In this document: positions 36,064 to 47,402 of the stretch, in pieces | Layout of the letters: each line of letters opens with the position of its first letter | Numbering within the stretch: the stretch's first letter is position 1 | Origin: Ephemerocybe angulata | Lineage: Eukaryota > Basidiomycota > Agaricomycetes > Agaricales > Psathyrellaceae | Direction: 5' to 3' | Length of the DNA: 64,000 nucleotides | Assembly (NCBI GenBank): GCA_013368325.1 | Contig: JAACJK010000163.1 | Span: 124,001 to 188,000 of the forward strand | Notes under the pieces: model-generated | Seen by the model: the letters and a program-made list of their open reading frames with translations, nothing else | What the model was told of the DNA's origin: nothing | The model's database searches: none | Translations under genes and position numbers: made by a program

Positions 36064-37674
36064 ATGGAGGCAAGAACCACTCTGACGCAGCGGCCAATGG
36101 GCCCAAGAGGGCCTTCTTCAAGTAAAGGGCGTCTTCCGCAGCTCAGGACTGTGAACCCCCTTCAAGTATCCCCGCCAGAGCCTCAAGTGGACATAACCGA
36201 TCGCATGGGTTCATTATCCATCAGCACTCCCCAACCTCATCGAGGTGGCAACGTCAAACCCAAGCTTGGGCTTGCCATCACTGGGGGTGTACAGTTCGAG
36301 AGCTACTATGGAGGTCCAACTGGTGCCCCAGAGCAACATCTTTCCCCGGGCGAAGATGAAGGGAAGACGATTCGCCCAGTGTTGACCATTATGTCGACAG
36401 CAACCCCCGCGGCCCCTCGAAACGGAACTTCCCAGCCGTCAATAAACCCGATTAAAGACGCACTGGACGGAATCGCTGCAGCTCGTCCATCTTCACGAAA
36501 TCAGCCGCCCAGCCACGAGGACGATGCGATCCTCCAATCCCCACCCCCGACGCAATGGACTGACGACATGTTGGAGGAGATCGACCGCCTCGGAGAGGGT
36601 GCTGGAGGAGCAGTCCATAAAGTCAGAGATCTTCGCACCGGGGCGATCATGGCACGCAAAACGATAACCACACGGGAGGCGCCGATGAAGCAACTTCTCC
36701 GAGAACTCCAGATTATGTCTTCAACAAAGCACGTCAATATCATCGCATTCTACGGGGCCTACATGTCTCCTTCGTCCAGCGAGGTCAAGATTCTCATGGA
36801 CTTCTGCGAAGGTGGGAGTCTGGAGGCCGTGGCAAAGAGGATTCGAGACCGAGGGGCGATAGTGGGCGAGAAGATCGCTGGTCGAATTGCTGAGGGCGTA
36901 AGTGATTTATTCGCGTCCGTCTGCCTGGGCCTGCACCCTGACCGAAGTCATTAGGTTCTCCAAGGTCTTGCTTACTTGCATCTACGCAAGACAATCCACA
37001 GGGATATAAAGCCATCGAACATTTTACTTTCGAGGGAAGGCATCGTTAAGCTGTGTGACTTTGGCGTGTCAGGTGAACTAGTCGCTTCAAACGCCAATAC
37101 CTTCACGGGGACTAGCTTCTACATGGCGGTAAGCAATTCTTGTTCTTGTCCAAGAAATGTCGGCTTAAATGACTTTATAGCCTGAGCGAATCTGCGGCAA
37201 AGAGTACACTATTCGCTCGGATGTATGGTCCACCGGAATCTCTCTGCTTGAACTCGTTCAGAACCGCTTCCCATTCCCCACGGATGTGCCTCCCATTGAG
37301 CTTATGATGCATATCATGAGTAGCCAGGTAATTTCTCGTTGGTTTTAACTGCCTTCCAGTTTGCTAATTGTCAACCAGCCTCCGACTCTCGAAGACGAGC
37401 CTGGTGTTCAGTGGAGCGAAGAGATGAAAGATTTTATCAAGCAAACGTGCGTATCACGCAACCCGCCAATTTCCTTGGCCTTCAGAGATATCCAAAGTCT
37501 CTTACCTATGATTTTTTGCCCGATAGACTCGTCGTCGACGCCTTGACGCGTCCGACTCCCAAAGATATGCTGGCGCATCCCTGGATCATCAACATGATGA
37601 AGAATGAGAACACGATGGCGAGGTGGATTGGTCAAGTCTGGGGCTGGTCGAAGTCCAGGAGGAGGGATGAGTAA
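36064..37674 (+). CDS. MKK1: MAP kinase kinase, MKK1/MKK2 (cell-wall integrity) type
   Basis: MAPKKs phosphorylate a MAP kinase on Thr and Tyr; the Mkk1/2 branch passes cell-wall stress signals. Five exons (36064-36897, 36955-37128, 37181-37327, 37379-37446, 37527-37674) sum to 1371 nt, 456 aa. The N-terminal ~160 residues are low-complexity. Kinase motifs: glycine loop [12 protein letters not shown], catalytic Lys in [27 protein letters not shown], and an activation loop ending [15 protein letters not shown], which resembles the [15 protein letters not shown] of yeast Mkk1. The C-terminus ([20 protein letters not shown]) also resembles Mkk1/2 rather than Ste7 or Pbs2. The start is the ATG at 36064; the frame is open further upstream but without an ATG. 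Orthology is inferred from motifs recalled from yeast. Confidence 0.9.
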
Positions 37675-40600
37675 GTTAATCTCCTTTACTGCGGAAAGTC
37701 TGCTTATCCAACCACCGCTACCTCGTGTAGCAGTCTCTCTCGACCAAGCACCCGCGGGTCTCCTTGAGACCTGGTAATGACGTCGTTGGATACCCCTTCC
37801 TGGCGCCCTGCAGCAGCACTCGAATGATTTTGTTTGTAATCGTGCATGGGCGGCTATATACCGCACCCGTCTCCCTGCTCCTCTCCGCTTTCGATATATC
37901 TGGATTTTCTTTGGGGTTTCCGTTGTTCGTTCTCGTTCAAATTTGCTCTTCATAACACCCTTTGCGACTGCTTCTGTTCTGGGCCGCTCTGCTCCGTGGC
38001 AGGCGCCGTCTTGCCGCACCTACCACCCACCTCTGCTTTTTCATATCTAGCCAATAGATAAACCATCCAAGGTGCTTGTAATCTCTATACTGCTCGGGAA
38101 TAAACCAAGTGTGATTGTACTGTGGGCTATAAGTATGTGAATAGGGAGGTGGCAAGGTGAGGGTTTAGATGCCTCCCATATCGTTCCCGGCACCGAGAGC
38201 ACTCAGACTCATCATGCCAAAGGTGGGGCAGACGACCCTGCTAAAACTTAAACTGTATATGGGATGTTTTCTGCTTGCTTATCACCAGTAAAGGATTCCT
38301 CGGACAACAGGTTGACAACAGGCTGATGGGTATCAAAAACATGGGGCCAAAGCACGGGCGCTTAAACGACGAACTCTCCCATCCTACTGCACTCGCCTGC
38401 TAAGCTTCAGTAGCAGAGACCCAAGTCATTGAAAAAGGAGACAACCTGACTTTAACGCGATATACTCTCCCTGATTTACCAACGGTCGCGTCCTGTACGC
38501 TGACCATGTTTGACGCCTTGCGGTGACCCCCGTAGTGCTGAAAGAGTTCCGGGAGATTAGCATGGAGAATCCTAGCTTCTCAGGGCTGCGAAGCGCGGCC
38601 ATCGACGAGATGCGACGCGGGTTCCTGTCATAATCCCGGCGGGGAATGAAATCGCGTTGAGTCAAGCGCGGGCTGGTGGACTGACACACTGCACGGGCGG
38701 TTTCTGGAGAAGGTTCTAGACTACCCCCAGGTCACCTAACGCAAGCCCACAGGGAAGCTTAATCTCCGCGTGACAAGCGAACATTTAGTGCATACAGGGA
38801 GGTCCGAAATCGAATGCGAACGAGGTGCACGAAGACCGCCTTACTGCCTTACAATGAGACGCCGAGATTGCCACTCGTGTCGACGCGAAAATGGTGACTA
38901 CCTATGTAAGGATAGGGTTTTTTATGTCTTGTATGAATACCGACGTTTTGAAAACACCCAACAAACATCAGGAAACTGAAATGTTCGATTAGACGCCGCG
39001 ATATCGACTCGCGCCAGATGAATAAGTCGCCGGTCAATCCATTCCGGGGAAGAATAGGAAGGGAATGCCAAAGCGGCGCAGTATTTTTGCAGAACACTTT
39101 GGTCGGACAGGTCGGCCTCGGCGGTACGGCTGGTATATCTCTTGGAGGAAGTGCTTTAAGGGTTTTAAGGCCTCCATCCTATCCAGTCGAGCCTGTTAGG
39201 ATTGTCAATGGCAGCTATGGCAGTTCGCGGGTCAAGTTTAACCCAGGTTTAAGTTTCAAGAGGCTTGGCAGAGCGATACCGCGGATTCCCGTCTCCTTCG
39301 GGATATGATCACAGAGAATCTCAAAATACACCCAGAAAGAAGGGCACGAGGCCTGCAAATTTACTTCCGACTCCGGAAATGGTCTATGCCATCTGTGCTC
39401 CAGAGAATGAAGCCAACGGGATTCAAAGCGCTTTCAAACGGTCCGTGGAAGGACCATCCGTTACAGTGGCAAACGCCCCTGACAGGCCACCAACAGAGAT
39501 TCAAGATTGGAGTGACAAACAGAAAAAAAAAACGGTGTGGCGTTCGCTGTGGGGGCTGGAGTTCTCCGCTCCAAGATGGGGTGCGTTCCTGCAATCCTGG
39601 GCCTTCGTTTAGGCGTATGTGACCAACACACCGAGCAACTACCGGAGCTTTCGCTCCATGTACACGGAAACGCAAAAAGAAGCCGGAAAGAAATGCCCTT
39701 GACCTTCTCGGGTCGACTGGGGGGCCTGAGTGTGTCGATTGAAAGCGTTATAGCCGTGAGCAACGCGTAGATTTGATCCTTGATGCAGAATGATCGACGC
39801 ATCTAATCAGTTGGCTGTAGGCACCGATAACAAGCGCTGCGTCGCGTCTTCGCTAAAGGCCGCTAAGAGAGACGACGGCTAACGAACGAGGATCCGGGGC
39901 AGCTGAAGGAAGTATATTCCCGCCAGGCCGTAACAGGTCATAACGAGAAAGCCGGCGACCACCTAATGGCGACAGGGGCTATCTCGCACGCACCGTGCCA
40001 CGCCAGTGAACACGCCCCTAAATCGTTGTGATCAGTTTTTGTACCACAGGGTCTGCAGGGTCACTTACGAGAGTTTTAAGGCATGGGGGACCACCTGAAC
40101 TCGACGGCATGCCCGAAGGTGTGCAATGCGGGATCGAGCCACCTGGTCCTAGGTTCTTCTTGCTCCAGTTGTTGCAATTTTCGCACCATTGAACAAATGA
40201 ATTCAAGCAAGGCACGCCTCATTCCAGCAGTTTGACCCAGCAATTCAATTCAGCGGGCACCCTGCCTTATCCTGACGTAAAATGGAATGAGGGTCAGGCC
40301 AATCATACGGGATCTTCAAGGTCAATGGAAGCAACTGACGATAAGGAATGGGCAAGCCCAGATAGCATTTAGCCCTCCGTGGCTCACAATTGCCGCATGA
40401 GTGATGTGCCACGTCTGGGGATGGCTCAATCTTCCATGGCCCGGGTGTCCGAAATGTGACACTCAGGTTGTGGCATGATGAGCCCCGACCTTGAGAAGTG
40501 AGACGAGCTGTAACCCAGATGTGATATTCCGTTATTAGAAGAGTAGACGCTGGCAGACCTTAGAGACGACGAGATGGATCGAATGTCCTCGGCTAGACCC

Positions 40601-41476
40601 AGGTGCTTGTCCTCGGCTTACCGTACAACACTCGTCGAGGAATCTCCGCTGGCATTGTTGGTTTGAAACGGGACCCAAATCACCCTCCTTCGCACACCGA
40701 GTTTTTCGTGGATCGTCATGAAAAGAAGGCCTGGATGATGTCGCAGGAAGTAAGTACCACCAATCATGCACATGCCGTGGCTGGGAGCAGAACCCAAAAT
40801 GATGGGACTCGTCTGGCCACATGTAAATTTGGAATGGATCAGGTGTGAACGTTGGCGGGCAGGGTAATGGAGCCCGCAAACTGCTGAGAACGGGGTAGTA
40901 CAGCGGTTTGCTTTGCGGCCAGAGTTACAGCTAGTTACAGTCGTTGCGGTGAACATGGAAGACGCAGAGCGGGATGGGTGATCGTTACCGCTGCAACGAG
41001 CAGCGAGCCAAAGAAACTTTAAAACGTAAAGTTTCGTCATCGGAACATTCCGGTCAGCCGGAGACATACCAAACTGACATACTACTTCATCCTTTTCCCC
41101 TCCTGACTGTGCAAGATTTGGGAAGCATCATCGCTCTGAGGTAAGGCAGTAGGCCATGAGCTTGCAAATTTACGGCCTATTGACCTCATGGTCGCCTCTG
41201 GAACGTTGAACGCGGGCTCTAAAAAATACTCCCTAAGGGGTGTTTTGGAAATGTCTATTAAAATAAATGTGGAAGTATTTAAGTCCTAGGATATGAGCAC
41301 ACTGGTCCGCGACCCTAGATCTGATGTTTTCGGTGATCCACACCGATTAGTGGACCACTATCTTGGCGCTTTCATTCTTCAACACACCACGCTTCCTCTT
41401 GGATCTTTATAAACCACTTCCGAATGTGATAGCTTCGAACTCGACGTCCTGCCATTTGACTTGTTTCTGCTCCCGC
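37675..41476. other. Gene-poor stretch, about 3.8 kb
   Basis: No gene is supported. Some frames are open for about 100 codons (plus strand 39265-39612; minus strand 40018-40215 and 40618-41067) and one has protein-like composition (39265-39612), but none has a recognisable motif, a convincing ATG or a clean exon model. Confidence 0.35.
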
Positions 41477-42622
41477 CATGTCGTAGTCAGTATACTCTTC
41501 TCTTCTCTGTTGCCGTCGCCCTTTGCTTACAGTCACCCCAGCTCGCTCTCCAACAATTATTTGCCACCGCCCCAACCATCGTCCGGTTACTACTCCCAGC
41601 CAACTTCACACCTTCCCTCACTGCCGCCTCTTTCCTCCAACTCGCAAAGACCCCCAGCAGATTTGAGCCAACGCAAACGGCCCAAATATACGAGAAGCAA
41701 AACTGGGTGTCTTACGTGCCGAGTCAAGAAGGTCAAGGTAAGTGGCGCTTTCTTCAGTGCACATTCTGGGGTTAACTGAAAACTATTCATAGTGCGATGA
41801 GTCTAAGCCCGTCTGTGTTCGCTGCTCTCATGGCCAGCGAGATGTGAGCCCCGCCTTTCCCTCCCCACAATTTTCGTGCTCACCTCCTCCGCGCGTTAGT
41901 GCACCTGGCCGGAAGGCGTACAAACCCGGAAAAAGCCTTCATCGCGGAAGGATTCATTGGAGGGTGATGCCAGGCCTTCTACAGCAGGTTCTTCAGGACT
42001 TTCGGAAGGCTCGACTCCTTCTTCCACCCGTGAACATTCTCCTCCTAGGCGATCTGTAGATCTTTGCTTCTTGCCTGCCCCCTCTCGGCGACCTGTGTCA
42101 GTCGCTTTTTTCATTTCTTTCTCGCCCCTGATATTAACGAACGGCGTTCGATGTGCAGTGATTCATATGGCTATTCGCAGTCGTTCAAGCAAGAACCTGA
42201 CATGGGCCGACCTTCTATGTGAGTTTGCCCTCCAAACCTCGACGTCCGGCCCGTCTTGACATGACGTAAAGACAAATGAACCCTGAGCGTGCCTCACCCT
42301 ACATCTACCCGTCACCAAGTCCAGACGCCATGCCTGCAATTCATGAACCGTACCAATCGCGTTATGATAATACTTATTCCAATGCCAACGCCTCGCACCA
42401 TCCGCGACCAACGATGCCCGCTCCCTATCGATCATACACCCACCACGAGCCTGTTCATCACTGGCACGCCCCTCCGGTGGACTCGCCATACGTATGTCTA
42501 CCTTTCCATCTTAGCTAGAGTGTAACTCACGCCTCATGTTCCAGTACCACCACCCTGTGCCAGAGCGGCCCCTACTGAGCCCCAGTGCCTCGTCGAACGA
42601 TTCCCACCATCGCTACCAATGA
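41477..42622 (+). CDS. Zn2Cys6 (Gal4-type) transcription factor
   Basis: The binuclear zinc cluster is split over three exons: KYTRSKTGCLTCRVKKVK, then CDESKPVCVRCSHGQRD, then CTWPEG. All six Cys are present with usual C6 spacing. Seven exons (41477-41481, 41533-41737, 41793-41843, 41900-42096, 42159-42218, 42272-42491, 42545-42622) sum to 816 nt, 271 aa. The first exon carries only ATG and two more bases. The remainder is disordered, rich in Ser, Pro, His and Tyr, and there is no fungal-specific regulatory domain, so the protein is much shorter than classic Gal4-type factors. It is probably a nuclear regulator; targets are unknown. Confidence 0.9.
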
Positions 42623-44497
42623 GAGCGCAACCCACTTTTGGCCTGGATGTACTCTTTTGCCCTCGGACACCTGCCCATAAGGGTTTTGCACGCGTGTTCC
42701 ATCCTCTTACTAGCCATTTGTTTGAATTTCCGAACTATGGTCCACCTTCTCCTCGCAGTTCACAATCGCCCGTCCTCGTCTGCCAGCAATTAATTAAGGC
42801 TTGTATGTATATAACACGCTAGCCCGATGTAGTCTATCGCAACCGTTAAGGAATATAATGAATCCTAAGTATGACTTCCTGCGCAGTGGCGCCCTCCTCA
42901 AAAATTCTTAGCGCTGGCGCTGGCGTCGCCCTGCTGATCCGGCGGCGGATGACAGCGTCAGCAACTTGAAAGGTTTCAGTCCAGGTTCCAGGTCCGTTGG
43001 ATCGTGATCCCGTCATACAACTCCCATGTACATATCTGTCGGCTGCAATACTACCTGTGATGCGTAGCGGATATGAACGATCTCAGCCATTTGCCGACAC
43101 AGGCGGGGAATGGGTGCGCTCACCTCGCTCAGCTCTTTGAATTGGGGACAGGCTCAGGTGCTCGCCGGTCTTCAAAGCGTCTGGCCCTTCCTGATGAATT
43201 GGGTACTAATGGTAGGTAGGTACTTTTCATCTTCGTCATCTGATCAGTACGTGTGATCATTGAAACCAATTTCACCGCGGGCTACACTGGCCCCTGGCCC
43301 ATCTACCCAGCTGCCTATCGGGCCGCCGACACTAGGATACCGCGGTCACCGATGTTGTCCTCACCCACAGTTTATGGATATCTCAAATGTGAAGCTCAAT
43401 ACGGACATTTGGAGAATCAGGCACGAATGGTATTTTAGAGGAGCTTTACGCTCATTTTAGAGGCACTGCTTCTCACACTTTGAAGGTTTCCTCAGCGGAG
43501 GGTTACGCGGGATAGACGTGAGTAACGGGATTGCTTGGACAATTTTGCATTTTGCTCACTTGGCTCCAAGGTCGCTTCCCTGACAGTAGTCGACGTTTCA
43601 ATTGGGACCCTTATCACTGGCAAGGAAGCTGCCAGGCATCGCAGGGGGTCTTCTTTCCATTGCTCTCCGTAGCAAAGATACCTCCCGCTGACCCGACCCT
43701 GAACCATAATCAGAATAATTTTGTTGAGGGTGGGTATTCCGAGCTCAGACCTCAAGATTGTACCGCCGTTAGAGAAAGGGATAATCGAATGCCGAGTCCT
43801 CCCTCGCTGCGTCGCACGTGCTTTATATGACCGTAAGATACAAGTAAGATAGTCCCGAGCTCCACAACGAGGGAAAGACTGTTGACTCTTTGGGTGCTGC
43901 GATATCTTCCCTACATGGCAACTATATGCAGAGTACAACTAATGCGATTCACAATTCTCCGCGCTCCTGCCGTGTTGATCATACAAACCGGGGAGACTAA
44001 AACTTGAAATCTGCTGCCAGAAGTCCGCGCCAGGGTCGTGGTATTTAAGAATAATCGAATGCCGTGTAGGAGGAACTCCACAAGTCCCCCCTACATGAGA
44101 TGTGGCTCCCAGCAGCATGTCCAGCATCAGGGCTTCGTTTGTACCGACCTGCCAAGTTCCCGCAGAAGTGTCATCGACATCCTTTTTGACACCGTGCGGT
44201 GGGGTCAAGAACATCGTCTGGTGCGTTGTCATGATAGCACCCATCCGGTTGCTTGTCTTGTACGATTGCGGCAGGGCAGAAGAGGATTTGGGGTACTTCA
44301 TTTGCCTCCCCTCAAAGGATATGGGCTGATATGGGTCCCAGACACCGCCTCCTGCAGGGTCCCACGCTGAACGTCTGCCAAATTGGGAAGCTTCGCTGCC
44401 TTGCCAATCGATCTGCGTTCATTGTCCAGAACCACATCACTCGAAGCACCGACTGACATAACGATGGGTAAGAGGATGCGCAAAGCCTAGACAAGTC
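42623..44497. other. Intergenic, about 1.9 kb, with protein-like frames on the minus strand
   Basis: No complete gene is supported. Minus-strand frames at about 43939-44455 look coding-like (listed separately). The rest shows nothing recognisable. Confidence 0.35.
43939..44455 (-). other. Possible gene or relic, unrecognised
   Basis: On the minus strand a frame opening with MSVGASSDVVLDNERR (from about 44457) and a second frame with KYPKSSSALPQSYKTSNRMG and TWQVGTNEALMLDMLLGA have protein-like composition. They are in different frames and no clean splice junction joins them. The plus strand also has an open frame over part of the same stretch, so the support is weak. Confidence 0.22.
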
Positions 44498-45242
44498 ATG
44501 ACTGACGGTACTGCGATCCTGCCCTTGTACGCGATATTAGCCTCAGGAGAGATCTTGAACTTCAACAAGGCGCACAAGCCCAACGAGAATGGAACAGAAG
44601 CATTCAAGGTCATCCTTCCTACTATCAAAGACGAGATTATCAAGTCTCGACACCACTGGGACAAACATGAGCCCAAGATGTGGTCCCGGGCTGCAGGCAT
44701 TTCCGATAAAGACTTGGTTGACTTCACCATCGAGGATCTCGTCGAGGTAAGTATCCTATGGTAGCCGTGATCGACTTTAGCGCCATACCCTTCTAACACT
44801 TGGTCTCCAATCAACAGATTCGGAATGCTGCGACATCCTACGGGACCATTATTCTTGGGAAGATCAAACTACCTGCCGTTAAGGATGAGGAGGGAGAAGG
44901 CTATATTCACGTACGGTGAGTCATAATCATGCTGAATGCCATCTACTCTTGTGGTCGATCGAAGTTGAACATTGACCTCTAACAACTCTATTCTATATTC
45001 ACATGGCCGCCCTAATTCCCCGATCAGCATCCACGACCCCCCTAACCGAGTAGGTACACCCACAGGATAATGGTATGCCCCTAACTGACGACGCATCCCT
45101 CTTTATCCGTGATTAGGGTCGAGAAGACGTCGTCTTCCATTCTCTCTTTACCGACGAGGCTGAGAAGGACGCAGATGGTCACCCCACGAAATGGCGCGCG
45201 ATCCAAACTGTCGACGTTCCTCTCGAATTTTTCAACGAGTAA
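44498..45242 (+). CDS. Unrecognised small protein, 164 aa
   Basis: Four exons (44498-44746, 44818-44915, 45028-45049, 45117-45242) sum to 495 nt. The start is an ATG. Exon 3 is 22 nt (encodes HDPPNR). The protein is soluble-looking and mixed in charge: PLYAILASGEILNFNKAH, AFKVILPTIKDEIIKSRHHW, LVEIRNAATSYGTIILGKIK, YIHVRIHDPPNRGREDVVF, ending VDVPLEFFNE. The four junctions all have GT...AG borders and keep one frame, which supports a real gene. I recognise no domain. A beta-rich fold in the second half is possible. Confidence 0.68.
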
Positions 45243-46875
45243 ATAGGCGCCCGTATCAAATAACGCTTCGGCGCTCGCTATGCTCACGTATTGTCATAAT
45301 AGCACCCGTCCCCCTTGTAGAAGGGAACGAAAGCTGCTCGTGCACCATTTCTCTTCCTTTGCTAAGATACCCGCTCGTGGGTACGTTCTCATTTCTGGGT
45401 TCTCACTTCCCATTTTATCTCGCCATTCAGTTGACCTCTCGCATGGGGTCAACGATACACCGGGCTCACAGCGAGCTTTATGCGGCCGAACGCAAGCTGG
45501 CTGCGAGGTAGAGAATAGCGAGGAAAGTCTTGCATGGCCCTACTATCCACGCTTCTGGAATGCATTTATCTCTACATCTCGACTCCGACCCTCGCGTTTC
45601 GCGGCCAAGGCGCAAGAGCCACGACAGCGCCGCATGTCCTTTCGTACTTCTTTGATGAACTGAATCTGGGGTGAATTAGTCGAATAATCGCCTATAGTCG
45701 CTCACATTTCGTGACGTCTTCTCTGGACCATGCGCCTGCGTACGGCAGCCCTCATCACGACGCACACACCCAAAACTGATGCCCATCTGGATTTCAATAA
45801 GCACCTAACGGCGAAAACGGCGAGACAATTGACATAAGTAAAAGTGTCGTGTCGGATTTTGGAAAGGTGTTGGGGGTTGCCCCGGAGATTAAACGTCGCG
45901 CACGAATTCACATCTCTGGAAAGTAATTTCATACCTCGCCGTTGTCGTTGTCGTAACTGCGGTTCCGGACAAGCCTGCCTCGTCCGAATGCAGCTTCTAC
46001 GACGCATTGCACATCTACGGTCGGGGCTCGGGGAAATCGTTTGATGTCAGTCGACCTTTCAGATTAAACGAGAAATCAAAGACCAAGCGACTTTGCCAAC
46101 TGAGGATCGCCCCATGATCAAACAAGCGCTCGCTGCAGCGCGGAAGGCAGGCTGCACGGCGGAGATCGCTCCTGGGGGCCCTAGGGTCCTCTGACGAGAC
46201 GGCTCACTGCGAGTCGGTTGTACCATTTTGCCTTGAGGCCAAGAAAGGTATTCGACGGTATCTACTGCGCTATTTCTACTGGGAACGAACGCTCTAATTT
46301 AAAATAGATTATGAATCGTATTACGGTACAGAAGAGGACAATTCTGTGCGGCGATGATGACTACAATGCGCAGGCAGCATGTCTAGTACGAGAACTTCGC
46401 GAGAACATTGACATGGAGGAGGATGTGAGAGACCGACAGGCCGAACTGGATAGATACTCCCAGTAAATACAAGATATCCGAAAGATAGGATGTCGTAACT
46501 TTCTGGCATCGAATCGTCTGCATGGCGGACATGCTGAGACTCGAGGTCACTTCACGCCGATGTCAGTGGGGTGGGCTTCCGGGGATATCGACGTGGTTGA
46601 AGAACTTGAGGAGGCCGTCTGGATGGACGAACGATAGCACAGGCACAGACCGACTGTGGGTGAAAAGGGGAGAGCTACATATAAGTACATGGGGTACGGT
46701 TTACAAGGAAATGATAGGGCTTTCTGATGTTAGGGTATACGGACGGCAGGTAGGAAAAACGGTGAAGGTATGCGCAAAGGGCTGAGATCTAAAGACCATG
46801 TAAGTAAAGGAGACACGGCGCGTATCGCGCCAACGGATGGGGTACGAGATTGAGGGGAGAAAGGAGGAGGATGAG

Positions 46876-46895
46876 CCATACCATACCATACCATA
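46876..46895 (+). repeat. (CCATA)4 simple repeat
   Basis: Four perfect CCATA units followed by a CCGTA variant. It is a microsatellite of no known function. Confidence 0.85.
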
Positions 46896-47071
46896 CCGTA
46901 ACCGACCATAGTACAAGAATAATATGTGAATCAGTCAACAAGATCATACATTCCAACACGTTCGACGAGCTCCCGGCCCTACAGCGTATCATCGACAAAC
47001 GTGTATGGAACCCAAGGTAGAGAGGCGCGAGGGACGATAAATCCGAGGACGGAAATTTAATATAGCGAGAC

Positions 47072-47128
47072 TGAGAAAAGAGACGAGAGAGAGAGAGGAA
47101 TAGAGAGAGAAAGAAAGAGAAAAAAAGG
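47072..47128 (+). repeat. Purine (GA/GAAA) tract
   Basis: Nearly all G and A on the plus strand, mostly GAGA repeats turning into GAAA. It may be part of the cyclin gene's 3' UTR. Confidence 0.7.
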
Positions 47129-47402
47129 CAGGACTAAGAAGGTGAAGATGTCAAGTTGAAGCAGATGTCAAAGGAACCTTTGAATTATAGTCCGTTACCA
47201 CCATATCCACGCAGGGGCGATTGGAAACGAAAAGTCTGAGGGGTGATGTGTAGCACTAGGAACACTTTGCACGGACGAACCAAAATACATTCTCACCTGG
47301 TGCTTCGGCACCGAGATCGAACTGGCGGGAGGGTGGCACGGGAGGGGGTAGTGTCGACGAAAGCATCCAGAGCAGCGCATAGACGACGAAGGACGAAAAT
47401 TT

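Larger units (their letters stand above)
45243..47402. other. Intergenic, about 2.2 kb, with simple repeats
   Basis: No gene is supported. There is a (CCATA)4 run at 46876-46895 and a purine-rich tract at about 47072-47128, which lies downstream of the cyclin gene and is probably in its 3' UTR (pyrimidine-rich in the RNA). Confidence 0.4.

Noticed and set aside
40018..40215. Minus-strand frame with Gly/Pro-rich text and Cys pairs (CENCNNW)
   Set aside because: Only 65 codons, no recognised domain, and the zone has no supporting splice sites; treated as a chance frame.
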